Shown here: positions 1 through 10,384 of the stretch, in pieces
How the letters are laid out: every line of letters starts with the position of its first letter
Numbering within the stretch: the first letter of the stretch is position 1
Source of the DNA: Selaginella moellendorffii
Taxonomy: Eukaryota; Streptophyta; Lycopodiopsida; Selaginellales; Selaginellaceae
DNA length: 64,000 bases
Reading direction: 5' to 3'
Assembly (NCBI RefSeq): GCF_000143415.4
Contig: NW_003314265.1
Location: 2,880,559 to 2,944,558 of the forward strand
Notes under the pieces: generated by a model
The model's input: the letters and a program-made list of their open reading frames with translations, nothing else
Told to the model about the DNA's origin: nothing
Database searches by the model: none
Made by a program: the position numbers and the translations under genes

Positions 1-540
1 TTCCGGCATATCACAAAGAACCTTGTCCATCATCTGCTGGAAAGTTGTTGAAGCATTGTTCAAACTAAACGGCATCACCAAGAACTCGTACAAACCAAAT
101 GATGTATGAAAAACAGTCTTAGGAATATCTTCTTTGGCCATCGGTACTTGCCAATACCCAGAAGCAAAATCTAGCTTGGTGAACCAACGACTTCACCCCA
201 GATGATCCAAGAAATTAGCAATGTGAGGAAGAGGGTATACATCCAGGATCATCACTTTGTTTAACGGACGATAGTTGATGCAAAATCAAATACTCCCATC
301 AGGCTTTGTCACAAGTTGAGGTTCATATGCCCAAAGACTTTGCGACTTCCAAATAACACCCTTCTCCAACATTTCCTTGACGTTTGCATGTAAAATCTTG
401 ATTTCCTTGGGTGACCGATGACAAACAAAAATCTTGATTGAACGAGCATCCCTGGTTGGAATCGGTGATATGTAACAATCTTGGCCTCAAACGATAGGTC
501 AAAGTCAAAGAGATCAGAATACTCCTTCATGAGCCAGTCA
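1..540 (-). pseudogene. Reverse transcriptase, N-terminal part, gypsy copy 1
   Basis: Read on the minus strand across frames, the text follows gypsy RT: a HANVKEMLEKGVI-type motif, a KPDGS motif near 300, YRPLN near 270, then WFTKLD, SGYWQVPM and GLYEF segments toward base 60. The catalytic YxDD box would lie beyond the left edge. Several frame changes and stops are present, so the gene is not intact. Confidence 0.8.
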
Positions 541-544
541 ACCG

Positions 545-1051
545 TTACAACACAAAGATTGCCGAAGGGATTGAAAAAGGGAAGAGCAGAACAAAACAAA
601 AACATTGGAGGAAATAGTGGGGAACAAAAGTAATGGAAGTAGAGGTAGAAATAAAGGGACGAAAAGGTATGGAAGTGAAAGGAATGGATGAAACATAAGG
701 AAGTATGAGACAAGGGGGAGAAGCCTCAAAATCCCATTTGGCATGATTGTGCTGCAGCCAATCCATACCAAGAATGAGGTCAAAAGTTTGATTCGCCACC
801 ACCCACAATGACTGTAACTCAAGCTTGAGATCGCCCACACACACAACCAAGTCCACCTCATCCCGTGCACATGCATTTTTACAGCCATTGCCATAAAGAA
901 TAAAAACTAATTCTGCTGCACGACGCAAGTGTAGACGGCAACATGTGGCAACAGGTTGAGCAATAGAAGATAAACTCGAACCTATATCAACCAACACAGA
1001 GAGAATAATAGGAGACCTTTTGTTATAAAAACAAGCTTGGAAAGTAAACAC
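545..1051 (-). pseudogene. Retropepsin-like protease region of gypsy copy 1
   Basis: The frame contains the retroviral-type aspartic protease pattern: an active-site segment reading VDIGSSLSSIA, a hydrophobic middle, and the typical closing motif ILGMDWLQHNHAKWDF. The family active site is D-[T/S]-G; here it reads D-I-G, which would come from one C-to-T change and should inactivate the enzyme. The region sits between gag and RT as expected. The equivalent is missing from the 58.1-61.9 kb copy and present but decayed near 19.6-20.1 kb. Confidence 0.8.
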
Positions 1052-1223
1052 TTGATGAATTGGTGCCGAGTGAACCCCTTGATGATACTCCCGAAAGAAG
1101 ATGGAAGGGTTACTGACTTATTCACGCAAGGTCCCTCCGTTACTCACGTGACTCTTTGTTTCCCGGATGCATCTCGGTGTCCAGATCTTCCACTGCAGCA
1201 GCACCAATAAGATGTTGTTGACG

Positions 1224-2069
1224 CTAAAGTCTCCACCTAGAAAATGGAGATCGCCAATCTGGAAAATGCCGACAACGTCGATAAGTATGACCAACTTCAT
1301 CACACGCCCAATAGCGAACATCACGGCCATGACCACATCCTCGCCCTTGTCCTTGGACTCGAACAGTAGCAGCATCAACCTCTATTGGAACAAGATCATC
1401 ACCCATAGGAAGTGGAGCTAAAGGACGGGCAGCAAGAAGTGGAAGAGACAACGTCTCATAACATTGTGCCAAGCGAAAAGCATTGTCAAGGGTGGTGGGA
1501 GCAAGTGCATGCACAAGTTCGACAAAATCTTGACGAAGTGCTAGCCACAACATTCCTAGCTTGATCCGCTCCGACATATTTGGCTCCGCACGAAGCAAAA
1601 GACTTCGGAAACGAACGCCAAATTGCATCACTGACTCAAATGGCCCTTGGCGAAGACGATGCAATTGTTGGAAGGCATCATCACAATTGTCGACATGTCC
1701 GAATGTACGTTTGAAGATGTCTGGGAGAACACTCCAATCTTCATGAGTGGCTGTGCTCAAACCATTGTACCACTACAATGCCATTCCTTGGAGATACGTA
1801 GGAAACTCACACAAATGTCGAGCATCATCCCAAGAATGATATGTGGCAATCACCGTGAAGTGATCGAACCAATGATACACATCATCCCTAGGATTCTTAC
1901 AAAAGAACTCTGGCCGAATGCGAGGATTGGCACCAAGAGTAGGAGGAGTTGTACCACGTGCCGTGAATGCCGCCATCAACTGAGTTTGGTTGTTTAATTG
2001 CAAGTGCATAGCATCAAACAATTGTACCAACTGTTGCTCCAAAGTCAAAGGAGAAGATTGTAGATTTGC
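1224..2069 (-). pseudogene. gag of gypsy copy 1 (decayed)
   Basis: Capsid precursor region of the retrotransposon, broken between two frames near 1760-1790. The start MANLQSS at about 2069 is followed by a Q/L-rich stretch and a retrotransposon-gag capsid region. Near the C-terminus (about 1290-1330) is a zinc-knuckle remnant with the spacing C-x4-H-x4-C; the first cysteine of the expected CCHC reads tyrosine (YWAC), consistent with one G-to-A change. A basic R/G-rich stretch precedes it. It is followed on the same strand by the protease. Confidence 0.8.
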
Positions 2070-2306
2070 CATAAAGATGAACAAAAAGGAAAAAGCAAAA
2101 GAAGAGAAATGATAAAAAGCTAAAAGGAAATGGAGATCTAGACAATGCAAAAAACTAGATTTAAACCAAAATCCTAAAAGAAAATAATAAAAGAAAGGAA
2201 ATGGAAAAAAGCTAGATCTAGACGATGCAAAAGCTAGATCTAAACTAAAATCTTAAATCCAAACATTCCTCAAGTACAATCAAAAGTACCCTTACCTCGA
2301 CCAATG

Positions 2307-2480
2307 TGAGTGCTTGGAATATATAAAGGAAATATAAAAAATGTGCATATCAATTAGCCCAAAAACCCTAGTTTATATACATAAGTGAGTGGTCTGAATT
2401 GAAACCAATCCAACAGCTACCAAAATCCTACTACGCTAATATAAGTATACGGCATTGTAGCCATACACTTAGCCCTAAAT
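2307..2480 (-). repeat. 5' LTR of gypsy copy 1 (174 nt)
   Basis: Aligns over its length with the LTRs at 58146-58319 and 61731-61904 and has the same length. It begins TGAGTG on the plus strand; the far terminus has drifted (CTAAAT where the others end CTCACA). The bases next to it toward gag, read on the minus strand, begin TTGGTCGAGGTAAGGG, the place where a primer binding site is expected. Confidence 0.8.
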
Positions 2481-4098
2481 TTAAATTTAAAAATATTTTA
2501 TTTTTAATCATTTTTATAATTTTTTTTAAATAGAATGAACTTTTTATTTTATGTGTTAAAAGAACTTTTATTATAAAGAAATGGAGTAATAAAGTTATGG
2601 ACACTTACAATAACAATAATAAAGCCATAATTGTTTTCAACTTCATTAAAAAATATATGAATTTGTGAAATTTTAATTATTTTAAATATTATAATTTACA
2701 AAAATATTCTAATTAAGAAAAACAATTAAAATGCAAAATAATAAAATAAAATAATTTATTTTAATTAAAATTTATTTATTTTATATAGAATCATAATTAA
2801 ATAAATATTATTTTTTATGCACAAACTGTGGTGGTGACGGTTGTTAGGTACAAACCAAATTTCGGGGGGGATCTTTACTAGCCCAATGTGATAATGCAAG
2901 TCCATGACCAAAGTTATATCTTTCCTCCCAGTATCGCGACTTTTGTTTTACTTTCTTTAATAATAAAATTTTAATTTATTATTTATTTTTACCAGTAAAT
3001 AAAAATAATTATAAGCACAAAATAAGATAAATAATAATTAAAATTATTCTATAATATAGTGTTTTTTTTATGTTAGGTGTAATTTTTGGAATCCTTTTGT
3101 AAAGGTTTAGTTTTTTTTTTTCTTAGTTGTTATTTATTTTATAAAAATATAAAGGTTTTACAGCTTTTTTATTTACAACTGAGTATTTTAAAATTTATCC
3201 ACTTTGGAAATGTTAATAACTTCATTATTTTTATAACTTTCACATAAACCATAAAACTTATTCAACTAATTTATAAAGAATAAATTTTATCATTAAAATA
3301 TTGTTTTTATACATTTATTTTTTACTTAGTGTAAAACTTTATCTTTCTCTGATGTAAATGTAAAATTTAAAATAACATAAATTAAGAATATGATAATTTT
3401 ATTATTTTAAGTAAAATAAAGTTTCTGATATGCAGTTTTTTTAATTATAAATATAAGGTTTTTTCTTTTGTTATTTGTGGAAATTTTTTTTATTTACTAT
3501 TGAGTTTTAAAAAAATATTTTTAAATCTATTTTTTGGCAAGATCAGGTTTACCCTATACTCCTTATAATATTTTATAGATTTCTATAATATACAAGTAGT
3601 GATGGAGTGTGGAACATATAATGTTTTTATTTTGAAGTTAATTTTTTAATTTTGCTACTTTTATATATTTATTTGTATAATTTTAATTTAATGGTGTCAC
3701 TTAAAATAAAAACATGGTATGAGTATGAGCCATATTCATACTATGTTTTCATTACAATTATTTAAAAATTTTATGTTTTAAATTTGTTTTTGTTTTTATT
3801 ATTTTAAATATTTTTCATTTACTATTTAATTTTTAAAATAAATTTCTTTAAAGACTGATAGTATTTTGTACATACCAACAGTGACAGAACTTTGAAACAT
3901 TTAAAATCTGCATAAGTACCATTACCTATCGTTTACCACAGTTTAGATATTTTTTAAATTAGTCATTAAAATGTGTTAAGCCTAGTGCAAGTGTGAGTTA
4001 TTTTGCCACATTCCTATTCCGGTGGATCTGCATTTCTTGCTGGATCTCTTAAATTTAAACCCTAATCATGAAATTAGTTCAGTCGACAATGCTGGTCA
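2481..4098. other. AT-rich spacer with no gene seen
   Basis: About 1.6 kb of very AT-rich sequence with only short chance frames. No element or gene remnant was recognised. The last 100 nt or so become more mixed and should hold the promoter and 5' UTR of the PPR gene that follows. Confidence 0.6.
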
Positions 4099-6006
4099 AT
4101 GAGGCTGGTGGCATCACGCAGCAATTCGGCTGCAGCTACCAAGGAGACGCTCGCTTCACTGATCCGCTGCTGCGGCGAAGCAAAGGACCTCGCCCAGGCC
4201 AAAGACGTCCACTCCCGGCTCCTGGCCTGCCCAGCCCACAGATCGAATAAGTTCCTTGCCGATCAGCTCGTGATCATGTATGGAAAATGTGGCAGCGTCG
4301 AGAACGCGAGGAAGGTCTTCGATTCCATTTCTCAGTGCGATGCCATCTCGTGGAACATCTTGATCGCGGCATATGCCCAAAACGGGCATCTGTACGAGGC
4401 AAAGACGCTTTTTAAAGAAACTCCGCAAAAGGATGTGGTTTCCTGGAACACAGTGATCACTGCTTTCCTTCAAGAAGGTAAAACAAGCATAGCAAATGGA
4501 TACTTTGATAGAATGCCGCAGAGGAACGCTGTGTCTGGAAATTTGATGGTCCAAGCGTTTGCCCAGCTCGGGCAAATCGATCGCGCGAAAGAGGTGTTTG
4601 ATTCAATGCCGGAGGCGAACTCTTGGTCGTGGGTCGGGCTCATTCTTTGCTACGGCGCTGCCGGCCAAACCGAGCGAGCGCTGGAGGCTTTCATAGCGAG
4701 CGTGGATCGCAGCATCGCGACCTGGACAGCGCTGCTCCAATCGTATGCCCGGATTGGGCATTTGGAGAGATCAAAGGGGGTGTTTGGGCGGATGCCGAAG
4801 CACAACCGTGTTGCCGCAAACTCGATGCTCCAGGGATTGATTCGCAGCGGCCGGATCGTGCAGGCCAAGGCCATTTTCGACGAGATGCCCGAGCGAGACG
4901 TGGCATCGTGGACGAGCATTGCCTTCGCATTCGCCCAAGCCGGAGACCTGGATCAATCCGCGCGTCTCTTCCATCGCTCGCCACAGCTCGACGTTGTGTC
5001 GTGCAACTCGATCATCTCGGCCTTTGGCGCCAGCGGCGAGCTCGAATTCGCGAGATGGGTCTTTGACTCCATGCCCAACGCTGCCAGGAACACGATCTCC
5101 TGGACGGCGATGCTCCACGCCCACGCCCAGCGCTGCGATCGCGAGGGGGTGAAGAGATGCTTCGACGCAATGCCCACGCACGATCTCGTCTCGTGGGCCG
5201 CACTCCTGGGCTGCTACATCCATCTGGGCGAGCTCGATCGAGCCAGGGACGCGCTCGCGAGGATGCCCAATTGGAGCGGCCTGGCGTGGAACTCGGTCCT
5301 CTCGGCAGCCGCGGAGAACAACCTGGTCGCCATGGCGGAACCGCTCTTTCGGGAGATCCCGGACAAGGAGGATCCACTCGCGTGCGCCATGATGATCGGC
5401 CTCTACGCCCAGAACGGGCGGATCGACCGCGCCTGGGAGGCGTTCATCGGCGTTCCCGAGCGGTCAAGGACGGTCGTGGCGTGGACCGGAATGGTGGGCG
5501 GATATGCCCAGACCGGGCATCCCGAGCGCGCGCTGGAGCTTTTCCGCGAGATGGAGCTCTCGGGCGTCATCCCCGACCGCGTCGCGATGATCACGGTGAT
5601 GGACGCCTGCAGCCACGCCGGGGAGCTCGATCGAGGGGTCTGCTACTTCGTGTCGACGCAAGCGGACTATGGGATCGAGAGTTCGTGCGATCACTGGTGC
5701 TGCGCGGTGGATCTCCTGGGGCGCGCCGGGGAGATCGAGCGAGCGGAGGAATTGGTGGACGCGATGCCATTCGTGCCCGGCGGCGCGGTGTGGGGTTCGC
5801 TGCTCAATGGGTGCCGGATCCAGAGGGATCTGGGGCGGGCGATTCGAGCGGCGGAGCAGCTTGTGCTCGATCTGGAGCCAGGGAACTCGGGACCAATTCT
5901 GGCGCTTGCGAGCATCTACTGTGGATTGGATTGGAATGTAGGCGCTCAAACGAAAGAGAGAGAGCTTTCCAAGCAAGAAAAACACAAACGCACGCAAAAC
6001 AACTGA
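4099..6006 (+). CDS. PLS-class pentatricopeptide repeat protein with degenerate E domain
   Basis: Intronless 635-residue frame. PPR proteins of this class bind organellar RNA one base per repeat and usually act in chloroplast or mitochondrial RNA editing or processing. Tandem 31-35-residue repeats run from about residue 45 to 560, with recurring signatures such as ISWNILIAAYAQNG, VSWNTVITAF and FDSMPE. An L/S-type end (VDLLGRAGEIERAEELVDAMPF, residues about 525-547) and an E-like motif (VWGSLLNGCR) follow. The usual TPR-like E tail stops at ALASIYCG and is replaced by a short K/R/Q-rich tail; there is no DYW deaminase, so if it edits RNA it would need a partner. The ATG at 4099 opens the frame. 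A broken paralogue lies at 15.9-16.4 kb on the other strand. Target unknown. Confidence 0.88.
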   Translation: MRLVASRSNSAAATKETLASLIRCCGEAKDLAQAKDVHSRLLACPAHRSNKFLADQLVIMYGKCGSVENARKVFDSISQCDAISWNILIAAYAQNGHLYEAKTLFKETPQKDVVSWNTVITAFLQEGKTSIANGYFDRMPQRNAVSGNLMVQAFAQLGQIDRAKEVFDSMPEANSWSWVGLILCYGAAGQTERALEAFIASVDRSIATWTALLQSYARIGHLERSKGVFGRMPKHNRVAANSMLQGLIRSGRIVQAKAIFDEMPERDVASWTSIAFAFAQAGDLDQSARLFHRSPQLDVVSCNSIISAFGASGELEFARWVFDSMPNAARNTISWTAMLHAHAQRCDREGVKRCFDAMPTHDLVSWAALLGCYIHLGELDRARDALARMPNWSGLAWNSVLSAAAENNLVAMAEPLFREIPDKEDPLACAMMIGLYAQNGRIDRAWEAFIGVPERSRTVVAWTGMVGGYAQTGHPERALELFREMELSGVIPDRVAMITVMDACSHAGELDRGVCYFVSTQADYGIESSCDHWCCAVDLLGRAGEIERAEELVDAMPFVPGGAVWGSLLNGCRIQRDLGRAIRAAEQLVLDLEPGNSGPILALASIYCGLDWNVGAQTKERELSKQEKHKRTQNN

Positions 6007-6039
6007 GCAATGAAAATTCATCCTTTCATCCTTATGTGC

Positions 6040-6440
6040 CAAGAAGAGAGATGCAAAACGTGTATTTTATTAGCACAAGAGTGGTTTAGAGGTGTCATTA
6101 TGAACGAAATTGCTAAGCTTGACCACTTTGTATTTATTCCTTCATTCATTAGCCCCTTACAGGGGTGCATGAGACCCACAAATTGTAGTCAGCCGTTTTG
6201 ATCTCGTGAGCTTCGTTTGCTGACAAATACAGACAAGTTATTTAGCTATGCCATAACAACTATGGTTCAAGCTTTTTCATTTCGCAAATGACACATTTTT
6301 GCAAATAATTAGTGAAAGTTTTTGCAACTTAACATCTTTTCATCCCAATGATATAGTGCTGTTGAAAGATTCTCATGTGGTTGTTCTTCAAGAGTTTTCT
6401 TTTATGGATCTAAAATTCTTGTGCGGGAACTCAAGAGTTT
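6040..6440 (+). pseudogene. RBOH 3'-end pseudogene (copy A of the PPR-RBOH-APC11 block)
   Basis: Decayed inverted copy of the last exons of the RBOH gene at 11.9-15.6 kb. Matching landmarks in order: [13 protein letters not shown] at about 6080-6125, an ITTMVQAL-like stretch at about 6250, the FAK..W region at about 6300-6345, and a segment at 6378-6425 that matches the start of the final RBOH exon nearly base for base. It has stops and shifts and lacks the last ~40 codons. It starts just after the PPR stop, the same order as at 16.4-11.8 kb on the minus strand. Confidence 0.8.
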
Positions 6441-6520
6441 ACCCACCTGAGAATGTAGTGGCGTGATTGCAATCTCCTTGAACTATAATTTACAAGCTAG
6501 AAAAATCAGTAGCAAAAAAG
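6441..6520 (-). pseudogene. APC11 last-exon remnant (copy A)
   Basis: On the minus strand this resembles the acceptor side and first half of the last APC11 exon at 21742-21857; the shared core is GATTGCAATCACG near 6468-6480. Homology continues a little into the upstream intron (CAGTAGCAAA near 6505-6515). It abuts the RBOH remnant directly, so a deletion removed the 3' ends of both genes. Confidence 0.7.
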
Positions 6521-6639
6521 AAAAAGGAAGGGAATTGTGGTAGCTTCAGCAGCAAAATCGTCTTAAGATTGAAGAGAAAACACCAAAAAGTAGACAACCG
6601 AGGAGAAAAGATAGCAAGACAAAAAATTTATGTAAATTG

Positions 6640-7090
6640 AAGTATGACAAAGAACACCACAGTGAGCTCAGTCTTGAGGTTGAGAACCTTGGCCTGGAAA
6701 GCCACAGTTTGAGCTCTGAGATCGTGAACCTCATTTCTGAGAGCCTCAACCTTCTTATCAAACTGAGCTCACGCTCATGAGTTTTGAGGCCTTCAACCTT
6801 TGGTTTTGCTACTGCCCTTACAGCAATGAGCGCGCATTACTTTTGCTTAATGTTCTGTGCAGCCACCTGCTTGCCTTCTACAGCCACCTGTGCCTCGAGC
6901 GCATCAAGTTTCGCAAGCACACTTTGGTTGAGCAGTTCTTTCACATGTTGTAAAACCTCCTGTTCCTTGCATTCTTCCTGAACACATCCTCTTTTGCTTG
7001 CTCTTGCATGAGACAATAGCTCCTCTTCTGTTTTTCCATGAATAGCTTGGCTACTTCTTTCTTCTCTCAGGGCTTTTCTTTGAGCAAATG
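6640..7090 (-). pseudogene. Coiled-coil protein gene fragment, broken
   Basis: On the minus strand two adjoining frames read as heptad-like, charge-rich helix: one with EEELLSHARASKRGCVQEE and VKELLNQSVLAKLDALEAQ (about 7040-6830), ending in TAA at about 6831, and one with VEALRNEVHDLRAQTVAFQ (about 6750-6690) after a shift. No catalytic or family motif was recognised. The stop and frame change argue for a pseudogene fragment rather than an expressed gene. Confidence 0.4.
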
Positions 7091-7695
7091 GTTTTGATCA
7101 AGTGCTCAATTTTGCATGACATTTCTAGGAGGCTGTGGCAATGCCTTGTCGAAAGCAAGAGCATATCTTTGCACAATAGCTTCGTTATGCCAGTTTTATC
7201 ACAAAAGCGCAAACAAAACTAGAATTACAAAATCACAAGTGGTAATATCTAGAACTCGAGGAAAGTCTTCAATTTTTGGCCACATATCATCTGTCTGAAG
7301 CTAATTCAAAATGCTCCATAGATATGTATAGCATATTAAATTCATATTAGTATATGAACTGATCATATAACTTTGATTGTGATGTCAATTTCAGTAAAAC
7401 AAAATAGTAAATAATTTTAGAAAGCTAAACTTTATGGTTTTTTAAATTTAATGCTATCCATTTAATCAAGAAAATATATCCAGAATAAAGAAAGTAATGT
7501 CATTAGAAAAAATAACAAGCCAAAATGTCTAAAAGAAACTTGTAATTTATATTTATTATTATAAATAAATGAAAACATGTTTTCATTACAATTTAGTTTA
7601 AAACTATATTAATTTACACATTATTAAATAAAAAATTGGTTTAAACATAATAAATATTTATTATAAATGAAAAGCTATGTTATAAGTGGCATCAA

Positions 7696-7926
7696 NNNNN
7701 NNNNNNNNNNNNNNNNNNNNNNNNNNNNNNNNNNNNNNNNNNNNNNNNNNNNNNNNNNNNNNNNNNNNNNNNNNNNNNNNNNNNNNNNNNNNNNNNNNNN
7801 NNNNNNNNNNNNNNNNNNNNNNNNNNNNNNNNNNNNNNNNNNNNNNNNNNNNNNNNNNNNNNNNNNNNNNNNNNNNNNNNNNNNNNNNNNNNNNNNNNNN
7901 NNNNNNNNNNNNNNNNNNNNNNNNNN
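7696..7926. other. Assembly gap (231 N)
   Basis: A run of N with AT-rich sequence on both sides. The true length and content are unknown. Confidence 0.99.
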
Positions 7927-8642
7927 AAGAGTTTAATATCCTCTTAACATTGAGTATTTTAAATATAATGAAAAATATTTTGAAATTAAATAATTGAGTT
8001 TTATGATAAAGAAAAGTGCACTTAATAATATATATTATAATCGTATAAAATATAAAATAGTTGGAAACATATTTTTATGTTGGTTAAAGTAATTAAATTT
8101 TATCAATGTTTTTACAAAATATAAAAAATATTAAACTTTCTATATGTAATATTTAATTTTATATAATTATTTAAAATTGTTCTTCCAAATGCTCCACCAA
8201 AACACTGTTGCTTAATTTTGATTTCCCTGTTCTGGAGCTAATGCCAGTAAATTATGCGCCACAAAAGCTTGGTCATGTTTCTATCACTAACAAAGTGATG
8301 GACCTCTTTGGCAATGGCAATGCTCTCTGTAATTGGATCTGCACAAAAGCATAGTGTGTTTAATTGATGAAATCTCTGGAATCTTGATACACAATTACTT
8401 GGATTTTTCTGAACTTCCACGAGAACTGTGATGAATCTTCCTAGTAAACACACTTCACTTGCGTTTCATACCTTATCACTGTTCCAAAATCAACAGACGT
8501 ATCTTAAATCCGTGTCATTTCAGTCCGTGCCAGGCTGCTATAGTTTGATCGAGCAGTCCGCCAATTCCTGGCCTGCGTGCACCTAACACTTAGTCTCGAG
8601 TCAATCGCCAGCAACGTCGTGATATTACTATATACAAAACGT

Positions 8643-8684
8643 GTATATCAGGAAATACATATAATATGTAGTTTCCTGATATAC
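8643..8684. repeat. Inverted repeat, 13-nt perfect arms and 16-nt loop
   Basis: GTATATCAGGAAA at 8643-8655 is the exact reverse complement of TTTCCTGATATAC at 8672-8684. The loop (8656-8671) is itself nearly palindromic. It ends 40 nt before the ATG of the GMC gene, so it may lie in the promoter or 5' UTR; if transcribed it would fold into a stable hairpin. Confidence 0.8.
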
Positions 8685-8724
8685 AATCACCTCGTTTGGT
8701 ATCGCTGTGTTGACCTTGATCGCT

Positions 8725-10384
8725 ATGTTGAAGTTTCACTTGTTCTTCATCGCTGTGATCTATTGCACGCTTCGGATCATCAAGGCCAACGATGATGGTG
8801 CTGTTTCATTTATCAGGGAAGCAAACAGCACAACTCTAGAGCACAAGTACGACTATATTGTTGTTGGAGGAGGAACTGCTGGCTGTGCGATCGCTGCAAC
8901 CCTATCTCAGCGCTGCAAAGTTCTTGTTCTCGAGCGAGGCGGCTCCCCGTATGGAAATCCGCTGCTCTTGCGGATCGAGAACTCTGGGAACACCTTCGCC
9001 AACCCGGGTGGATTGGAGGCTCCCAATCAGGCATTCACTTCCGAGGATGGCGTCGCAAGCATCAGGCCAAATGTTTTGGGAGGAGGCAGCAGCATCAATG
9101 GAGCCGTCTACAATCGTGCTCCAGACGAGTTTATCAGCGATGCCAAGCTCGACAAGAACTTGGTCGAGAGCTCGTACGCTTGGGTGGAGAAAGTGGTGGC
9201 ATCCAGGCCAAGAAACTTCAGTGCTTTCCAGAATTCCATCCGTGGAGCACTGCTCGAAGTCGGTGTAACGCCAGATTTTGGTTTCACTTACAAGTACGTT
9301 GTTGGAACAAAAACGACTGGAAACACATTTGATAGCCACGGACAGCGTCATCCATCTTCAGATCTTCTTCTCGCTTATGCAAATCACAAGAACATCGATG
9401 TGCTGCTCCATGCGACAGTCTACAAAGTCTTGTTACAAGGTAAAGTTCTCGTGATGCAATTGCGATCGATCTTGTATCCTTTTCTTCTACAGGAGGACGC
9501 AGTCGTGGAGTTCTATACACTGACAATCTCGGCCGCTCTCACACAGCTCTTCTCAGCTCTGAAAGAAGTGAAGTTATAATCTCTGCGGGTGCTCTGGGAA
9601 GTCCACAGCTACTTATGCTAAGCGGTGTTGGTCCTAAAACTCACCTCGAGGAGATGGGAATTCCAGTAATCTTGGATTTGCCTAAGGTAGGGAAGGGCAT
9701 GGGTGATAATCCGACAAACACCATCATACTGCGCTCTCGCATTCCTGTTGGAAGCCTGATCCAGCAAGTGGTGGGAGTGAGCAAGTTAAACTTTAGCGCT
9801 GGAGGATACATTTTGAGTCAAGACTCGGGGGCTATTGCCGGGGAGGTAAACGGCCCTCTATCAACAGGCGAGCTCTTCCTCAAGAGCATAAACGCGAGTG
9901 AAACTCCCCGAGTGAGATTCAACTATTTCCAGAACCCGGTGGATCTACAACGCTGCATTGCCGGAGTCAACACTTTGGAGGAGATGGTGCTCTCTCGATC
10001 CATGGCAGCGCTGGTGTTTGGGAATCAGTCCCTTCCATCTGGAGGCACGGTGTCTTCGCCGGATCGAAGAAATGCAACGCTCGTTGCGAGTGGATCTGTG
10101 AATAGAACCATCAGCGAGTTTTGCCGGCAAAGTGTTTCGACGAATTACCACTACCATGGGGGATGCCCGCTTGGGGAAGTGGTCGACTGGAGCTTCCGGG
10201 TGATGGGCTTGAACGGATTGCGGGTCGTGGATGGATCTACTTTTTTGTCAACTCCTGGAACCAATCCTCAAGCAACAGTGATGATGCTTGGGAGGTACTC
10301 TATTCTGTTCTTTAGTGGATCATTGTCTAACTCTCATGGAGCTTTTGCAGATACGTTGGAGTTGAAATTCTGAAAACACGATAG
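8725..10384 (+). CDS. GMC-family FAD oxidoreductase, HOTHEAD / mandelonitrile-lyase-like
   Basis: Secreted or ER-routed flavoenzyme of the glucose-methanol-choline family; plant members include HOTHEAD, linked to long-chain hydroxy fatty acid oxidation for cutin, and hydroxynitrile lyases. Exons 8725-9439, 9493-10294 and 10351-10384; both introns are about 55 nt with GT-AG ends. An N-terminal signal ([11 protein letters not shown]) precedes the FAD-binding [18 protein letters not shown] (about residue 43). GMC signature 1 is [16 protein letters not shown]; signature 2, [17 protein letters not shown], spans the region after intron 1. The C-terminal catalytic block has HYHGGCPLG and [10 protein letters not shown]. 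The protein ends about ten residues after the last splice, normal for the family. The ATG at 8725 starts the signal peptide. Substrate cannot be told. Confidence 0.88.

Larger units (their letters stand above)
1..2480 (-). mobile_element. Ty3/gypsy retrotransposon, copy 1, 5' part, truncated by the window edge
   Basis: Reading the minus strand from 2480 down there is a 5' LTR, then gag, a retropepsin-like protease and the start of reverse transcriptase, which runs off the left edge. The order gag-protease-RT and the RT text fit Ty3/gypsy; integrase cannot be seen here but follows RT in the related copy at 58.1-61.9 kb. The three copies in the window share LTR and internal sequence and so form one family. 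This one keeps the protease and gag zinc knuckle that the right-hand copy lacks. Frames are broken and many differences from the other copies are G-to-A or C-to-T, so it is dead. Family call confident; outer limit unknown. Confidence 0.9.
7091..8724. other. AT-rich spacer, interrupted by the assembly gap
   Basis: No coding region is supported. The frames listed through the gap exist only because N was translated. From about 8500 the composition becomes mixed and should contain the promoter and 5' UTR of the GMC oxidoreductase. Confidence 0.55.

Noticed and set aside
4156-6042. Long minus- and alternate-frame open frames over the PPR gene
   Set aside because: Shadows of a GC-rich, repeat-containing coding sequence; no protein motifs.
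7667-7997. Open frames spanning the N gap
   Set aside because: They exist only because N does not encode a stop; flanks are AT-rich with no motif.
8707-8724. Upstream extension of the GMC frame (start at 8707)
   Set aside because: 8707 is GTG; the ATG at 8725 begins a normal signal peptide.
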